Source of the DNA: JBFMFH01 sp040752275
GTDB taxonomy: Bacteria; Acidobacteriota; Vicinamibacteria; Vicinamibacterales; JAKQTR01
Assembly: GCA_040752275.1 (NCBI GenBank)
Contig: JBFMFH010000111.1
Coordinates: 1 to 64,000, forward strand
Direction of reading: 5' to 3'
DNA: 64,000 nucleotides
Shown piece after piece: positions 23,690-32,520 of this stretch (within the stretch, counting starts at the first letter, position 1; each line of letters starts with the position of its first letter). The notes beneath the pieces are model-generated. The model was not told the DNA's origin and did not search any database. It saw only the letters and a list, made by a program, of their open reading frames with translations. Made by a program: the position numbers and the translations under genes.

Positions 23690-25381
23690 TCAGGCCTGTG
23701 CTTCGTCGTACACGAACGGGGTACCGTGCAGGATGCCATCGCAGATGACGTCGAGGCCACCGTGTGCGCCAGGCTGCAGCTCGCTGAGACTCGAAAGCTG
23801 AAGGGTGTAGATTGGAAACCCAGGCCTCGGCCGGACGAACGGCAGCGGGATCATCCGACGGAAGAAGAAGTGGTAGGCGTACTGCCTGGCTCGTCTCAGC
23901 GCCGCGTGGTCCATTCTGGCGGTGAACGGCAGCCGGTCGAGGATGGCGGTGTACTCCGCCGGGTCGCGCGGGTCGTGAGTGATGCCCTTGTTGCGAATCC
24001 ACGCCTCGCCTGCCACGATGACGGGGATGCCGACACTGGTCAGCTCCACGCCCGTCTTCGTCCCGTAGATGACCACGGCGTTGCAGAGGGACATCAGCGG
24101 ATAGGTGCCGATCTCGCTCTCGGGAGGCACAACGGTGATGTTGGGCGACAGGTGCGGGACGCGTCGCACAAGCTCCCGGAGGATCGGCTGCCGAGACGGC
24201 GGAAAGCCAGAGATCTCGGCTGGATGCACGCGGATGACGAGCTGCAGGTCGGGTCTCGTGGCGAAGTACTCGCAGGTGGCGACCAGCCACTCCAACATGT
24301 TCGGGAACGCGTTGGCCGGATAGTGCAGCCGCGCGTCCCAGCTCACACTCGTCAGCAGGCCGACGATCGGCCGTGACTCATCCAACCCCAGTTCGCGGGC
24401 AATCGCTTTCGGGTCGTGCTGGTTTGCACGATGGAAGACGATCCAGTCGAACATGCCGTCACGCCGGCTCTTGAGATACTCAAGCAAGCTCTGTTCGCGC
24501 TGAGGCGTCAGCTCGACGTGCTCCCACTCTACCGTCGGCTCCGACATGAGCGTGTGATGGTAGGTGTCTCCGTGACTGAAGATGAAACGTCGCTTGCGGT
24601 ACGCCACGTTCCAGGCGGCCAGGCGTACGCCCATCTGGCGGGCGACGGCTCCGACGACACCCCAGGGCACGTAGATGCCGTGCGTCACCGTGACGCTGGC
24701 GAAACGGTGCTGCCGCAGCAGGCGGCGATGGACGAAGGCTGTCAGGAGCGCCGCCTCGAAGTAGCGGCGGAGAATGGCTTCACCCTGGGGCTCGCTTTCG
24801 AGAGTGCCGGCCGCCAGGAACCGGAGCGCACCTGCCATCGCGTGTTCGCCGATGGCCAGTCCTTCGTACTGGAACGCCGGAATCGCGGCGAACGGGACCT
24901 CGCGCGCGAGCCTGGCGGACTCCTCACGCTCGCCGGAGGCGAGCAGATCGGAGTAGTGGTGGATGGTGACGCCGATCTGCCGAAACACGCGTTCGGCGGG
25001 CCACAGACAGTCGCGGCAGAGGTCGTTGGCGGGACCCCGGTTGGCGAACGCTTCGAGATCCGGGTACAGCGAGGCTTCGCATTCGGCGCATGCTGGCAGC
25101 ACGCCGTCACAGAGCACGACGTGCACGTCCGCGTCGCGAAGCATCAGGGCCGAGGCCAGAGCGCTCTCAAGCGACACGGCGTGCGCGTACGAACCGATGG
25201 CCGTGGCAAACAGGACCTTCGGCCTCTCCCCGTGCCGGGTTCGGGCTGATTCGAGAGGGTGCCCGTTCGACGCAAGGACTGGCCGCCAGTCCGGGTAGGC
25301 AACACGGCGGGCGTGGTACCAACGGCGAAGCAGGCGGCTGACACGCCAGAGGCGGGGAAAGCGGCGAATAGCCTGTCTCAT
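23690..25381 (-). CDS. Capsule-type polysaccharide biosynthesis protein, GT-B-like glycosyltransferase
   Basis: 563 aa from ATG 25381 (GTG 25384 adjacent). A basic amphipathic N-terminus suggests membrane association. The sequence resembles capsule export/synthesis glycosyltransferases of the KpsS/CDP-glycerol transferase type, with an N-terminal Rossmann half (VLFATAIGSYAHAVSLESAL) and a C-terminal nucleotide-sugar half (VIRVHPAE, then CNAVVIYGTKTGVELTSVGIPVIVAGEAW near 440). Between them is a four-Cys cluster (CAEC and CRDC, about residues 100-127), perhaps zinc-binding, which is uncommon in such enzymes. It is the last gene of the 40-kb minus-strand run. Acceptor and donor are unknown. Confidence 0.75.
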   Translation of the reverse strand: MRQAIRRFPRLWRVSRLLRRWYHARRVAYPDWRPVLASNGHPLESARTRHGERPKVLFATAIGSYAHAVSLESALASALMLRDADVHVVLCDGVLPACAECEASLYPDLEAFANRGPANDLCRDCLWPAERVFRQIGVTIHHYSDLLASGEREESARLAREVPFAAIPAFQYEGLAIGEHAMAGALRFLAAGTLESEPQGEAILRRYFEAALLTAFVHRRLLRQHRFASVTVTHGIYVPWGVVGAVARQMGVRLAAWNVAYRKRRFIFSHGDTYHHTLMSEPTVEWEHVELTPQREQSLLEYLKSRRDGMFDWIVFHRANQHDPKAIARELGLDESRPIVGLLTSVSWDARLHYPANAFPNMLEWLVATCEYFATRPDLQLVIRVHPAEISGFPPSRQPILRELVRRVPHLSPNITVVPPESEIGTYPLMSLCNAVVIYGTKTGVELTSVGIPVIVAGEAWIRNKGITHDPRDPAEYTAILDRLPFTARMDHAALRRARQYAYHFFFRRMIPLPFVRPRPGFPIYTLQLSSLSELQPGAHGGLDVICDGILHGTPFVYDEAQA

Positions 25382-25452
25382 CACAATCTCGCGGCCGCGA
25401 CGTTCTCGATCGTATCACGCGGTTCTGGGCGCTCCGAAGCGCCTGGGCCGTA

Positions 25453-26199
25453 TCAATCCGGCGACAGCCTTCGCGATCCGTGGCGGCGGAGCCGGTGCTT
25501 CACGGCCGTGCCGCTGTCGATCAACGCTTCGAATGCGGGCGGGTCGGGAACCCGTTCGAGGACCATCCACGCTCCGTGCGCCTCGAGCGCCGCCTGCGGG
25601 TAGGCGCCGGTGGCCACGGCAATGCATCGGGCGCCGATCGCTCGGGCCGCGTCGATGTCGTGGGGCGTGTCACCGATCACGAAGATGTGTCCGGGTTCGA
25701 TCGCGGCCTCGGGAAACTTCTCGCGCACGCTGGCCAGCGCCCGCACCGCGATGCCCGCACGAGGGCCCGTGTCCTCGGAGAACGCCCCGCCGTCGAAAAG
25801 CTTCTGCAGGCCGTAGTGCGCGAGCTTGGCCCGTGCCCCGGCTGCTGTGTTTCCTGTCAGCAGCATCGAGTGAATGTCCGGACGCCGCTCACGCAGGTAC
25901 GCCAGCGCCTCGCGGATACCGTCGAGCACGCGGCCACGACGCTGCGGCAGGCGGTGGGGCAGGCGGGATTCGTGATGGCGCAGGAACCGTTCGACCAGTT
26001 CGGTCGTGGGCTTCCTGCCGGCCTGCTCGAGGATCTTCACCGTCAACTGGTGATCCGTCAGGCCGTCGCTCTTGATCGCCTGCAGGTCGAGGGTGTGCCC
26101 GGTGACTTCGCGACAGGCATCCTCGAGGGCGAGCACGCCCGCCCGGGCCGTCGTCAGCAGCGTGCCGTCGATGTCCCAGAAGAGGATCGTGCGAGTCAT
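25453..26199 (-). CDS. HAD-superfamily phosphatase
   Basis: 248 aa from ATG 26199, which overlaps the transketolase gene stop (ATGA). Motif I is WDIDGTLL (Asp9, Asp11), motif II LLTGNT, and motifs III/IV VIGDTPHDIDAARA, with a helical cap between, as in phosphoglycolate phosphatases. It should remove phosphate from a small sugar phosphate. Its place, coupled to a split transketolase and four genes from a NeuB-like synthase, suggests it acts on a phosphorylated intermediate of that pathway. It could resemble the sialate-9-phosphate phosphatase step of the KDN/animal sialic acid route. The substrate is inference. Confidence 0.85.
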   Translation of the reverse strand: MTRTILFWDIDGTLLTTARAGVLALEDACREVTGHTLDLQAIKSDGLTDHQLTVKILEQAGRKPTTELVERFLRHHESRLPHRLPQRRGRVLDGIREALAYLRERRPDIHSMLLTGNTAAGARAKLAHYGLQKLFDGGAFSEDTGPRAGIAVRALASVREKFPEAAIEPGHIFVIGDTPHDIDAARAIGARCIAVATGAYPQAALEAHGAWMVLERVPDPPAFEALIDSGTAVKHRLRRHGSRRLSPD

Positions 26200-27125
26200 C
26201 CGATCAGTGTGCGCACGGCCGAGGCGATGCCCTCTGCCGTCAAACCCTCTTCGGCCAGCAAGTACGCCCCGGTGCCGACTCCGCAGAAATGATCGTTGAT
26301 GCCCATGACCTTGACCCGGCCGATGCCGGCTTGCGCGACGATCTCGCACACCGCACTGCCGAGACCGCCGATGACGTTGTGCTCCTCGATAGTGACGATC
26401 CGGCCGGTCTCGGACGCCGCCCGCAGGACGGCGTCGCGGTCGATCGGCTTGACGGTCGCCATCTGCAGCACGCGGACGGAGCGGCCCTCGGTGGCGAGCG
26501 TCTGGGCGGCAGCCACCGCTTCGGACATCAGCGTGCCCGTGCTGATGATGGTGGCATCCTGCCCGTCCCGCAGAAGTGTGGCCCTGCCAAGCTGGAAGAG
26601 ACAGCCCTCTCCGTACACGTCCTCCGCATCGCTGGCGGAGCCGCGAATGTACACGGGGCCGACATGCTCGATGACCGCCTTCGCCGCCTGCTTCGTCTCG
26701 GTGAAGTCGCCGGGCACGACCACGGTCATGTTCGGGATTGCCCGCATGATGGCGATGTCCTCCGTCGCATGGTGCGACGTCCCCGCCGATCCGCCGCTCA
26801 CCCCGCTGTGCGAGACGAACAGTTTGACGTTGGCCCTGGTGTAGGCCACCGACGTGCGCACGTGTTCGGCCGCGCGCATCGACTGGAAGCACGCGAAGGT
26901 GTGCGTGACGGGGATCTTGCCCGAGAGTGCGAGCCCGACGGCGACGCCGGTCATGTTCTGTTCCGAAACGCCCATCTGCAGGTGCCGCTCGGGAAAGCGC
27001 CTCTTGAACTGGATGGACTGAGTGGAATCCTGCAGGTCGGCCTCGAGGACCACCAGATTCGGGTACTGTTCGGCCAGCTCGATCAGCGCTTCGGCGAACG
27101 CGTGGCGGATGGACCGCTTCGCCAT
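26196..27125 (-). CDS. Transketolase, C-terminal subunit
   Basis: 309 aa, equal to the pyrimidine-binding plus C-terminal domains of transketolase. Visible motifs are the catalytic-Glu region GVSEQNMTGVAVGLALSG, FACFQSMRAAEHVRTS and HATEDIAIMRAIPNMTVVVPGD. The C-terminal domain begins near DATIISTGTLMSEAVAAA. It pairs with the N-terminal subunit encoded 2 bp upstream to form a ThDP enzyme that moves two-carbon ketol units. Split transketolases occur in secondary sugar pathways. The location inside a glycan operon next to CMP-sugar genes points to a dedicated role, not to central metabolism. Confidence 0.93.
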   Translation of the reverse strand: MAKRSIRHAFAEALIELAEQYPNLVVLEADLQDSTQSIQFKRRFPERHLQMGVSEQNMTGVAVGLALSGKIPVTHTFACFQSMRAAEHVRTSVAYTRANVKLFVSHSGVSGGSAGTSHHATEDIAIMRAIPNMTVVVPGDFTETKQAAKAVIEHVGPVYIRGSASDAEDVYGEGCLFQLGRATLLRDGQDATIISTGTLMSEAVAAAQTLATEGRSVRVLQMATVKPIDRDAVLRAASETGRIVTIEEHNVIGGLGSAVCEIVAQAGIGRVKVMGINDHFCGVGTGAYLLAEEGLTAEGIASAVRTLIG

Positions 27126-27127
27126 GG

Positions 27128-27955
27128 CTACTTCCCCTCCAGCGCGGCGGCGAGCTCGCGCCTGGCTATCTCAGCCAGCTCGCCATTCGGGGCGCCTCCA
27201 TGCCACACGTAGTTATTCTCCATGAACGACACCCCCTTGCCCTTCACCGTGTTCGAGACGATGAACGAGGGTTTGCCTGGAGCAAGTGGCACGGCGCGCA
27301 GCGTCGAGACGACGTCCGCCATCGAGTGGCCGTCGATCTCCCGGACCTCCCAGCCGAAGGCCCGCCACTTCGCGGCGACGGGTTCGAGCGACATGATGTC
27401 TTCGGTGAAGCCGTCGATCTGGATGCGGTTCCGGTCGAGGATGACCGTGAGGTTGTCGAGTTTGTAGTGAGGGGCGCACAGTGCGCCCTCCCAGATCGAG
27501 CCTTCCTGCGACTCACCATCGCCAATCATCACGAAGGTCCGGTAGCTCTTGCCGTCGAGCTTCGCCGCCAGGGCCATGCCGATGCCGGCCGCGAGGCCGT
27601 GCCCGAGCGAGCCGGTGCTCATCTCGACAAACGGCACCTTGTGCATGTCGGGATGCCCAGCCAGGCTGCTGCCGTTGGCCCGAAACGTGAACAGGGTGTC
27701 CCTGCTCATGAGGCCCCTGAGGTGCAGGTGCGTGTAGAGGCCGACGGCGCCATGCCCCTTGCTCAGGACGAAGCGGTCGCGGTCCTCCCACTTCGGATTG
27801 TCTGGGTCGATCCGCATGACGTCGAAATAGAGCGCGGTCATCACTTCGACCGCCGACAGCGATCCGCCGGCATGGCCGACGCCAGCATGAATGACGGTCT
27901 CGACAATGAGCTGCCGCGCCTGTTTCGCGATGTGTTCGAGTTCGGGAATCGTCAC
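27128..27955 (-). CDS. Transketolase, N-terminal (ThDP-binding) subunit
   Basis: 275 aa from GTG 27955 with GAGGAA upstream. The diphosphate-binding motif GDGESQEGSIWEGALCAP (about 139-156) and metal-binding DRNRIQIDG are intact, as is the N-terminal GHAGGSLSAVEVMTALYFDVMRIDP. Length equals the usual N-terminal half. It forms the active site with the downstream subunit. The 288-bp gap before it is the largest in the right half of the glycan run and may hold an internal promoter. Confidence 0.93.
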   Translation of the reverse strand: MTIPELEHIAKQARQLIVETVIHAGVGHAGGSLSAVEVMTALYFDVMRIDPDNPKWEDRDRFVLSKGHGAVGLYTHLHLRGLMSRDTLFTFRANGSSLAGHPDMHKVPFVEMSTGSLGHGLAAGIGMALAAKLDGKSYRTFVMIGDGESQEGSIWEGALCAPHYKLDNLTVILDRNRIQIDGFTEDIMSLEPVAAKWRAFGWEVREIDGHSMADVVSTLRAVPLAPGKPSFIVSNTVKGKGVSFMENNYVWHGGAPNGELAEIARRELAAALEGK

Positions 27956-28243
27956 GGGTATGAGTTCCTCTGGTCTATCGGAGCGGCCGTGCGTCCGCCC
28001 CCGCGTGGCGGCGCGAACTGCTGATCTTGGAGGCGCGAGCCGCCGGTCGTGCGTCACATCCGCCGGCCCGCTCGCGCGAGCCGGCAAAACGCACCTTGCC
28101 GGGCGTTCGTCTCGTGCACGGCGTGGGGGCCCCCATCCCCACGCCTGTCACCCCTTACGGTGCGTCTTGCAGCGCCCAGGGCCACGGCTCTGGGCCGACG
28201 AGTCGGCTCGGCTCAAGGGCCGGCTCCGTGACGCAGGACCGGC
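27956..28243. other. Intergenic region with hairpin in glycan run
   Basis: 288 bp without a credible gene. It holds an 8-bp stem GCGTGGGG/CCCCACGC with 8-nt loop at 28121-28144. The role could be an attenuator, RNA-processing site or internal promoter region for the transketolase genes. No clear -10 was found. Confidence 0.5.
28121..28144. terminator. Hairpin, possible attenuator
   Basis: Perfect 8-bp GC stem, loop GCCCCCAT, without a following U-run on the minus strand. It lies 100 bp past the stop of the neuA-like gene. Confidence 0.3.
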
Positions 28244-29008
28244 TCAGCGGGCCGCTCCTTGCCACGCCGGCTGGGGGATGTCGGGCAGTCTGGCTTCGCC
28301 GGTCTGCAGCAGGTGCTCCGCCACGATCCAGTCGAAGCGGTTGTTGATGTCGAAGCCCTCCAGCTCGTCACTGAAGAACGGCACAATCACCTCGCCGGCG
28401 ATTGTGCGGCTGTCGAACACGACGCGCGACCAGGCCATCTCGAGACTGGCGTTCTGCACGAACACGACCGGAAGCGACTGGTACTGGCTGCTGTGCCAGG
28501 GCTGTGCTTCCGGCCCGAAGGGAAGGATGGACAACAGCCGGTTGTGCCGTACGACCCACATCTTCGCCGGATGCTGGGTGCACTTCTCGACGGCGCGCAG
28601 TGAGTCCGCCCGGCCGTCGGCCAAGAACGCTTCCCACGCCCGGCGGAGTGTTTCTGGTGTCCTGAACGGGCTCGTCGGCCGCAGGAGGCTGAAGCAGTCA
28701 TAGGACCGCCCTTCGTCGCGCAGCCTCGTGAGAGTGAACTCGAGCCATTCGATATCCGGCGATGTGTCGCCGGCGAACTCGGCCGGCCGCATGAACGGCA
28801 CCTCGGCGCCGTAGTGCCGCGCGATGGCCGCCGTCTCTTCCGAATCCGTTGACACGATGACCGCATCGAACACGCCGCTCTGCAGGGCCGGCGCAATCGT
28901 GTACGCGATGAGCGGGTGCCGGTGGAGCAGCCGAACGTTCTTGCCCGGAACGCGCTTCGACCCGGCCCGGGCCGGGATCAGGGCGACGATGCTTGGCTTC
29001 GCAGCCAT
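28244..29008 (-). CDS. CMP-nonulosonate cytidylyltransferase, NeuA-like (first copy)
   Basis: 254 aa. The nucleotide-binding motif IPARAGSKRVPGKN (11-24), VSTDSEETAAIARHYGAEVPFMRP and LLRPTSPFRTPETL are the acylneuraminate cytidylyltransferase hallmarks. It activates an ulosonic or nonulosonic acid with CTP. This copy differs clearly from the two others in the window (53154 and 60017): it has EKCTQHPAKMWVVR where they have VVEVPRHFSPD-type sequence. It therefore probably uses a different sugar. It sits with a NeuB-like synthase, SDR, aldehyde dehydrogenase, transketolase and HAD phosphatase, which may make that sugar. Confidence 0.9.
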   Translation of the reverse strand: MAAKPSIVALIPARAGSKRVPGKNVRLLHRHPLIAYTIAPALQSGVFDAVIVSTDSEETAAIARHYGAEVPFMRPAEFAGDTSPDIEWLEFTLTRLRDEGRSYDCFSLLRPTSPFRTPETLRRAWEAFLADGRADSLRAVEKCTQHPAKMWVVRHNRLLSILPFGPEAQPWHSSQYQSLPVVFVQNASLEMAWSRVVFDSRTIAGEVIVPFFSDELEGFDINNRFDWIVAEHLLQTGEARLPDIPQPAWQGAAR

Positions 29009-29119
29009 CAGCCGTCACCCCACCGATTCCTGCTCCGCGACCCTGCACGAGGCGGCCCTGGGATCATCGTCTCTCGGCCGAGCTCGAAACGACCCCGCGT
29101 CGGGAATCCTGAGCCATCG

Positions 29120-30592
29120 CTACACCGCCTGCGGGTTGTGCATGATGTACACGGTCTTGCACTCGGAGTACACATCGAGGGCCTCGGTGCCGGCCTCGCG
29201 CCATCCGTTACCCGACTGGCGCAAGCCGCCAAACGGCATGTGTGGTTCGCTGCCGTAGGTCCCGCCGTTGATGCTGGCGACGCCGGCCCTGATCCGGCTG
29301 ATGAATGTCATCGCCCGGTGGATGCTTGCGGTGTGAATCGCCGCGGTCAGCCCGAAGGGAGAATCGTCCGCCAGCGCCACCGCCTCATCGAAGTCCCTCA
29401 CGCGGTACAGGCAGGTGATTGGCCCGAACAGCTCCTCCTTGGTGATCTCGGCATCCTGCGCCGCCCTCTCGATGATGGTCGGCGCCAGGTAATAGCCATC
29501 CTTGCGCGCGTCATCCGTCAGTCGGTGGCCACCGGTGACGACGGTTGCGCCGGCAGCCTTCGCCCGCTCGAGCGACGCGAGCATGTTCGTGAGTTGTGTT
29601 TCGCTGATCACGGGGCCGTAATCGTCATCGTCTGTCGGCCCGACCCTCAGCCTTTCGGTCGCCGCTACGAAGCGCCGTTTGAACTCGTCGTAGACGCCGT
29701 CGAACACGAGGATCCGGCTTCCGGCCGCACACCGCTGTCCGGCATTGCTGAAGGCGGATCCGACGGCCCACTGCACCGCCACATCCAGGTCCGCATCGTC
29801 GCACACGATGAACGGGTTCTTTCCGCCGAGCTCGAGGCAGACCTTGGCCATGCGCTTGCCGCAGGTGGATGCGATCCAGCGTCCGACTTCGCACGAACCC
29901 GTGAAGCTCACGAGGTCGACATCCGGGTGCTCGACGAGGGGCGCACCGGCCTCGTCGCCGAAGCCGTGGATGGTGTTGTACACACCCGCCGGCACGCCGG
30001 CTTCCCTGGCGAGGACTCCGAAGACCCACGCGGTGGCCGGGGTGTCCTCGGATGCCTTCATAATGGCGGCGTTGCCGCACAGTAGCGCGGGGAATGCCTT
30101 CCAGGCCACATTCGCAATGGGCGTGTTGGCCGCGATGATGAGTCCCGCGACGCCCAGGGGCTGGCGTATGGTCATGGCGGCCTTGTTGGGCACGCCGCTT
30201 GTCGTCGTGCGGCCGTAGAAGCGGCGTCCCTCGCCTGCAACGAAGAACCCCATCTCGATGGCGGCGTCGGTCTCGCCAAGGGCATCCTTCAGCGACTTGC
30301 CCGTCTCGCGCGCGACGATGGCGGCGATCTCCCTCTTGTGCTGCTGCATCAACTGGGCGATGGTCCGGAGGATTTCACCCCGCTTTGCCACGGTGTGGGC
30401 CGCCCACGCGGGTTGCGCCTGTCTGGCTGTCGCGATCGCGGTGCCGATGTCGGCGACGCGCGATCGCGCCACCTGACAGATCTCGCGTCCTGTTGCCGGG
30501 TCGAGCTTCGGGAAGAGCTCGCCCGCCGCCGCGAAGCTCTCGACGCCATTCACCTGGTTGGGGAGACGTGCGGGAATGGTCAGATCAGTCAT
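29120..30592 (-). CDS. NAD(P)-dependent aldehyde dehydrogenase
   Basis: 490 aa, full family length. The catalytic Cys288 lies in GQRCAAGS and the general base Glu in LELGGKNP about 30 residues earlier. The cofactor region has VAGLIIAANTPIANVAWKAFPALLCGN and FTGSCEVG. It oxidises an aldehyde to an acid in the cytoplasm. Aldehyde dehydrogenases are not part of standard sialic acid routes. Its position between SDR and neuA-like genes suggests an oxidation step on a sugar aldehyde or removal of a by-product; this is inference. The subfamily resembles succinate-semialdehyde/lactaldehyde types. Confidence 0.9.
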   Translation of the reverse strand: MTDLTIPARLPNQVNGVESFAAAGELFPKLDPATGREICQVARSRVADIGTAIATARQAQPAWAAHTVAKRGEILRTIAQLMQQHKREIAAIVARETGKSLKDALGETDAAIEMGFFVAGEGRRFYGRTTTSGVPNKAAMTIRQPLGVAGLIIAANTPIANVAWKAFPALLCGNAAIMKASEDTPATAWVFGVLAREAGVPAGVYNTIHGFGDEAGAPLVEHPDVDLVSFTGSCEVGRWIASTCGKRMAKVCLELGGKNPFIVCDDADLDVAVQWAVGSAFSNAGQRCAAGSRILVFDGVYDEFKRRFVAATERLRVGPTDDDDYGPVISETQLTNMLASLERAKAAGATVVTGGHRLTDDARKDGYYLAPTIIERAAQDAEITKEELFGPITCLYRVRDFDEAVALADDSPFGLTAAIHTASIHRAMTFISRIRAGVASINGGTYGSEPHMPFGGLRQSGNGWREAGTEALDVYSECKTVYIMHNPQAV

Positions 30593-30628
30593 GGCTCTCG
30601 TCAGGATGAAGTCTGCACCGGCGGCGTG

Positions 30629-31450
30629 CTACCAGGCGGTGAACCCGCCGTCGACACAAAGCTCCTGCCCGGTCACATAGGATGACGCTGATGAGGCGAG
30701 AAACTGCAGCGGCCCTTTCAGGTCGTCAGCAACCGCCATGCGGCCCAACGGCACGCGGTCGCAGAATTTCTTCTTGAACAGATCGTCCTGGCCTCCCAGC
30801 ACGCCACCTGGCGACAACGTGTTCACCCGAATGCCCTTCAGGCCCCACAGCGTCGCGAAGTACTTCGTCAGGCTGACCACGCCGGCCTTGGATGCCCCGT
30901 AGGACGGCACTTTGATGAACGGGGGGTCGCCGGGAAAGTGATCGTAGAAGCGCTGGTCGTTGGCCACCGACGCGTAGAGCGATCCGATGTTGACGATCGA
31001 TCCGCGGCCGGCCTCGAGCATCGCGCCGCCGACGACTTGGATCATCTGCAGCGTGCCGAGCAGATTCACGTCGACCATGCGGCGCATCATCTCCACCGGA
31101 AGATCTTCGGCGCGGGCGCGATTGCCTCCCGAGTCTGGCGGCTGGTCGATGCCGGCATTGTTCACCAGGACCGACGGCGTGCCCCACACAGCAACGGCCT
31201 GACGGAGCGCGCGCTCGATCGAATCGCGCTGGGTCACGTCGCAGTCGAACCGGCGCAGGCGCGACTCGTTGGTCCGCGCCGCCAGGTCAGCAAAGGGCGG
31301 GGTCGGCGTGACGCCCGGCAGGTCCCAGGCCGCCACGCGCGCGCCGGCCTCGAGCAGGGCGTCGATCCAAATAGGACCCAGCTTGCCCGTCGCGCCCGTC
31401 ACGACGGCGATGTCGTTGTCGAGGCTGAACGAAGGAGCTAGTTCATTCAC
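30629..31450 (-). CDS. Short-chain dehydrogenase/reductase (PtmA-like)
   Basis: 273 aa from GTG 31450, overlapping the stop of the NeuB-like gene (GTGA). The cofactor motif TGATGKLG (18-25), NNAG (97-100) and catalytic YGASK (184-188) are intact, with GSLYA before them providing the Ser. The C-terminal SYVTGQELCVDGGFTAW ending is classical. SDRs of this type (PtmA) are found with legionaminic-type genes, where their exact step is not settled. It is likely an oxidoreductase for a sugar intermediate made with the NeuB-like and ALDH neighbours. Confidence 0.88.
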   Translation of the reverse strand: MNELAPSFSLDNDIAVVTGATGKLGPIWIDALLEAGARVAAWDLPGVTPTPPFADLAARTNESRLRRFDCDVTQRDSIERALRQAVAVWGTPSVLVNNAGIDQPPDSGGNRARAEDLPVEMMRRMVDVNLLGTLQMIQVVGGAMLEAGRGSIVNIGSLYASVANDQRFYDHFPGDPPFIKVPSYGASKAGVVSLTKYFATLWGLKGIRVNTLSPGGVLGGQDDLFKKKFCDRVPLGRMAVADDLKGPLQFLASSASSYVTGQELCVDGGFTAW

Positions 31451-32508
31451 GCTTCGGGCTTTCCGAGCATCTCAAAGAGGATGGTCTCCTCCTCGATGAG
31501 GGGCTGCAGGAGGCGCCGTCCGACGACGTTCTCGAGCTCGTACGGCGGGATCCCGTCTGCCGGCGACTTCAGGCAGATATCCTCTTCCCTCAGGACGTGG
31601 CCGACCTGGAGCGTCCGCGCCGCGACGAGCTTCTTGCCCATCTTGATGATCGGACTCACCTCGCTGGAGTAGATCTTCTTGACACCGTCCCCCATGGCCA
31701 GCCAGGTACGCTCAAGGTCGCGTACCATCTTGCGCATGCCAACCGGTTCCAGCGAGAAGGGGTGGTCCGTTCCCTTCCAGGCCCGGTTCAGGGTGAAGTG
31801 CTTCTCGATCACTCTCGCCCCGAGGACGAATGCCGCGACCGCCATCGCGATGCCGTTGTCGTGGCCAGAGTAGCCGATGGCGCTCTCTGGGAACATCTCC
31901 CGGTACGTCGCGATCACCCGAAGGTCGAGTTCCTTCCACTCGGCGGGATAGCCGGCTGTGCACTGCAGCAGGCACAGCTGGTGGTTGTGCTCCAGCACAA
32001 CGTCGTGGGCCCGACGCACGTCATCGATGGTCGCGCCACCAGTGCTGACGACCAACGGCTTCCCGAACTTCGCCACGTGACGCAGCAGCGGGGTGTTCTT
32101 CAGATCACCGGACGCGATCTTGTAGGCAGGCACATCGATTAACTGGAGGAAATCGGCCGAGTCGAAGTCGAACGCGGTCGCGAAGAAGTCGACATCCAGT
32201 TCCTTGCAGTACTGCTGGAGGTCGCGGTACTGCTCGGGACCGAATTCGAGGGCCTCGCGGTGGGCGCCGTAGGTCGGGCCGTAGCTGTTTTCGTTGTCGT
32301 ACGGCTTGTTGTACATGGCCGTCGTGTAGAGGGCGCGGTTGTTGCGCTTCTGCAGCTTGACCGCGCTGACCCCGCAGTCCTTGGCGGCCTTGAACAGCTC
32401 CATGCACGTCTTGACGCTGCCCTGATGGTTGTGACCGACCTCCGCGATGACGTAGCACTTCCCGGCATCGCTGATGTCGTGAGTCCCGATCGTGAACTCT
32501 CTCGCCAA
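31447..32508 (-). CDS. NeuB-family ulosonic acid synthase (second type)
   Basis: 353 aa from TTG 32508. That start is chosen because AGGAGGAAGA lies 7 nt upstream and overlaps the stop of the previous gene; the longer frame to 32565 has no such site. The TIM-barrel synthase has YVIAEVGHNHQGS, KLQKRNN, PAYKIASGDLKNTPLLRHVA and EKHFTLNRAWKGTDHPFSLEP. The C-terminal antifreeze-like SAF domain begins near VAARTLQVGHVLREEDI. It condenses phosphoenolpyruvate with an aldose. It is distant from the NeuB at 55937, and no NeuC epimerase lies beside it, so a different acceptor (possibly a phosphorylated one) is likely. Confidence 0.9.
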   Translation of the reverse strand: MAREFTIGTHDISDAGKCYVIAEVGHNHQGSVKTCMELFKAAKDCGVSAVKLQKRNNRALYTTAMYNKPYDNENSYGPTYGAHREALEFGPEQYRDLQQYCKELDVDFFATAFDFDSADFLQLIDVPAYKIASGDLKNTPLLRHVAKFGKPLVVSTGGATIDDVRRAHDVVLEHNHQLCLLQCTAGYPAEWKELDLRVIATYREMFPESAIGYSGHDNGIAMAVAAFVLGARVIEKHFTLNRAWKGTDHPFSLEPVGMRKMVRDLERTWLAMGDGVKKIYSSEVSPIIKMGKKLVAARTLQVGHVLREEDICLKSPADGIPPYELENVVGRRLLQPLIEEETILFEMLGKPEA

Positions 32509-32510
32509 CG

Positions 32511-32520
32511 TCTTCCTCCT
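32511..32520 (-). promoter_or_regulatory. Shine-Dalgarno selecting a TTG start
   Basis: AGGAGGAAGA on the minus strand, directly after the upstream gene stop and just before the TTG at 32508. It is the strongest ribosome-binding site in the glycan run and decides the NeuB-like start. Confidence 0.8.
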
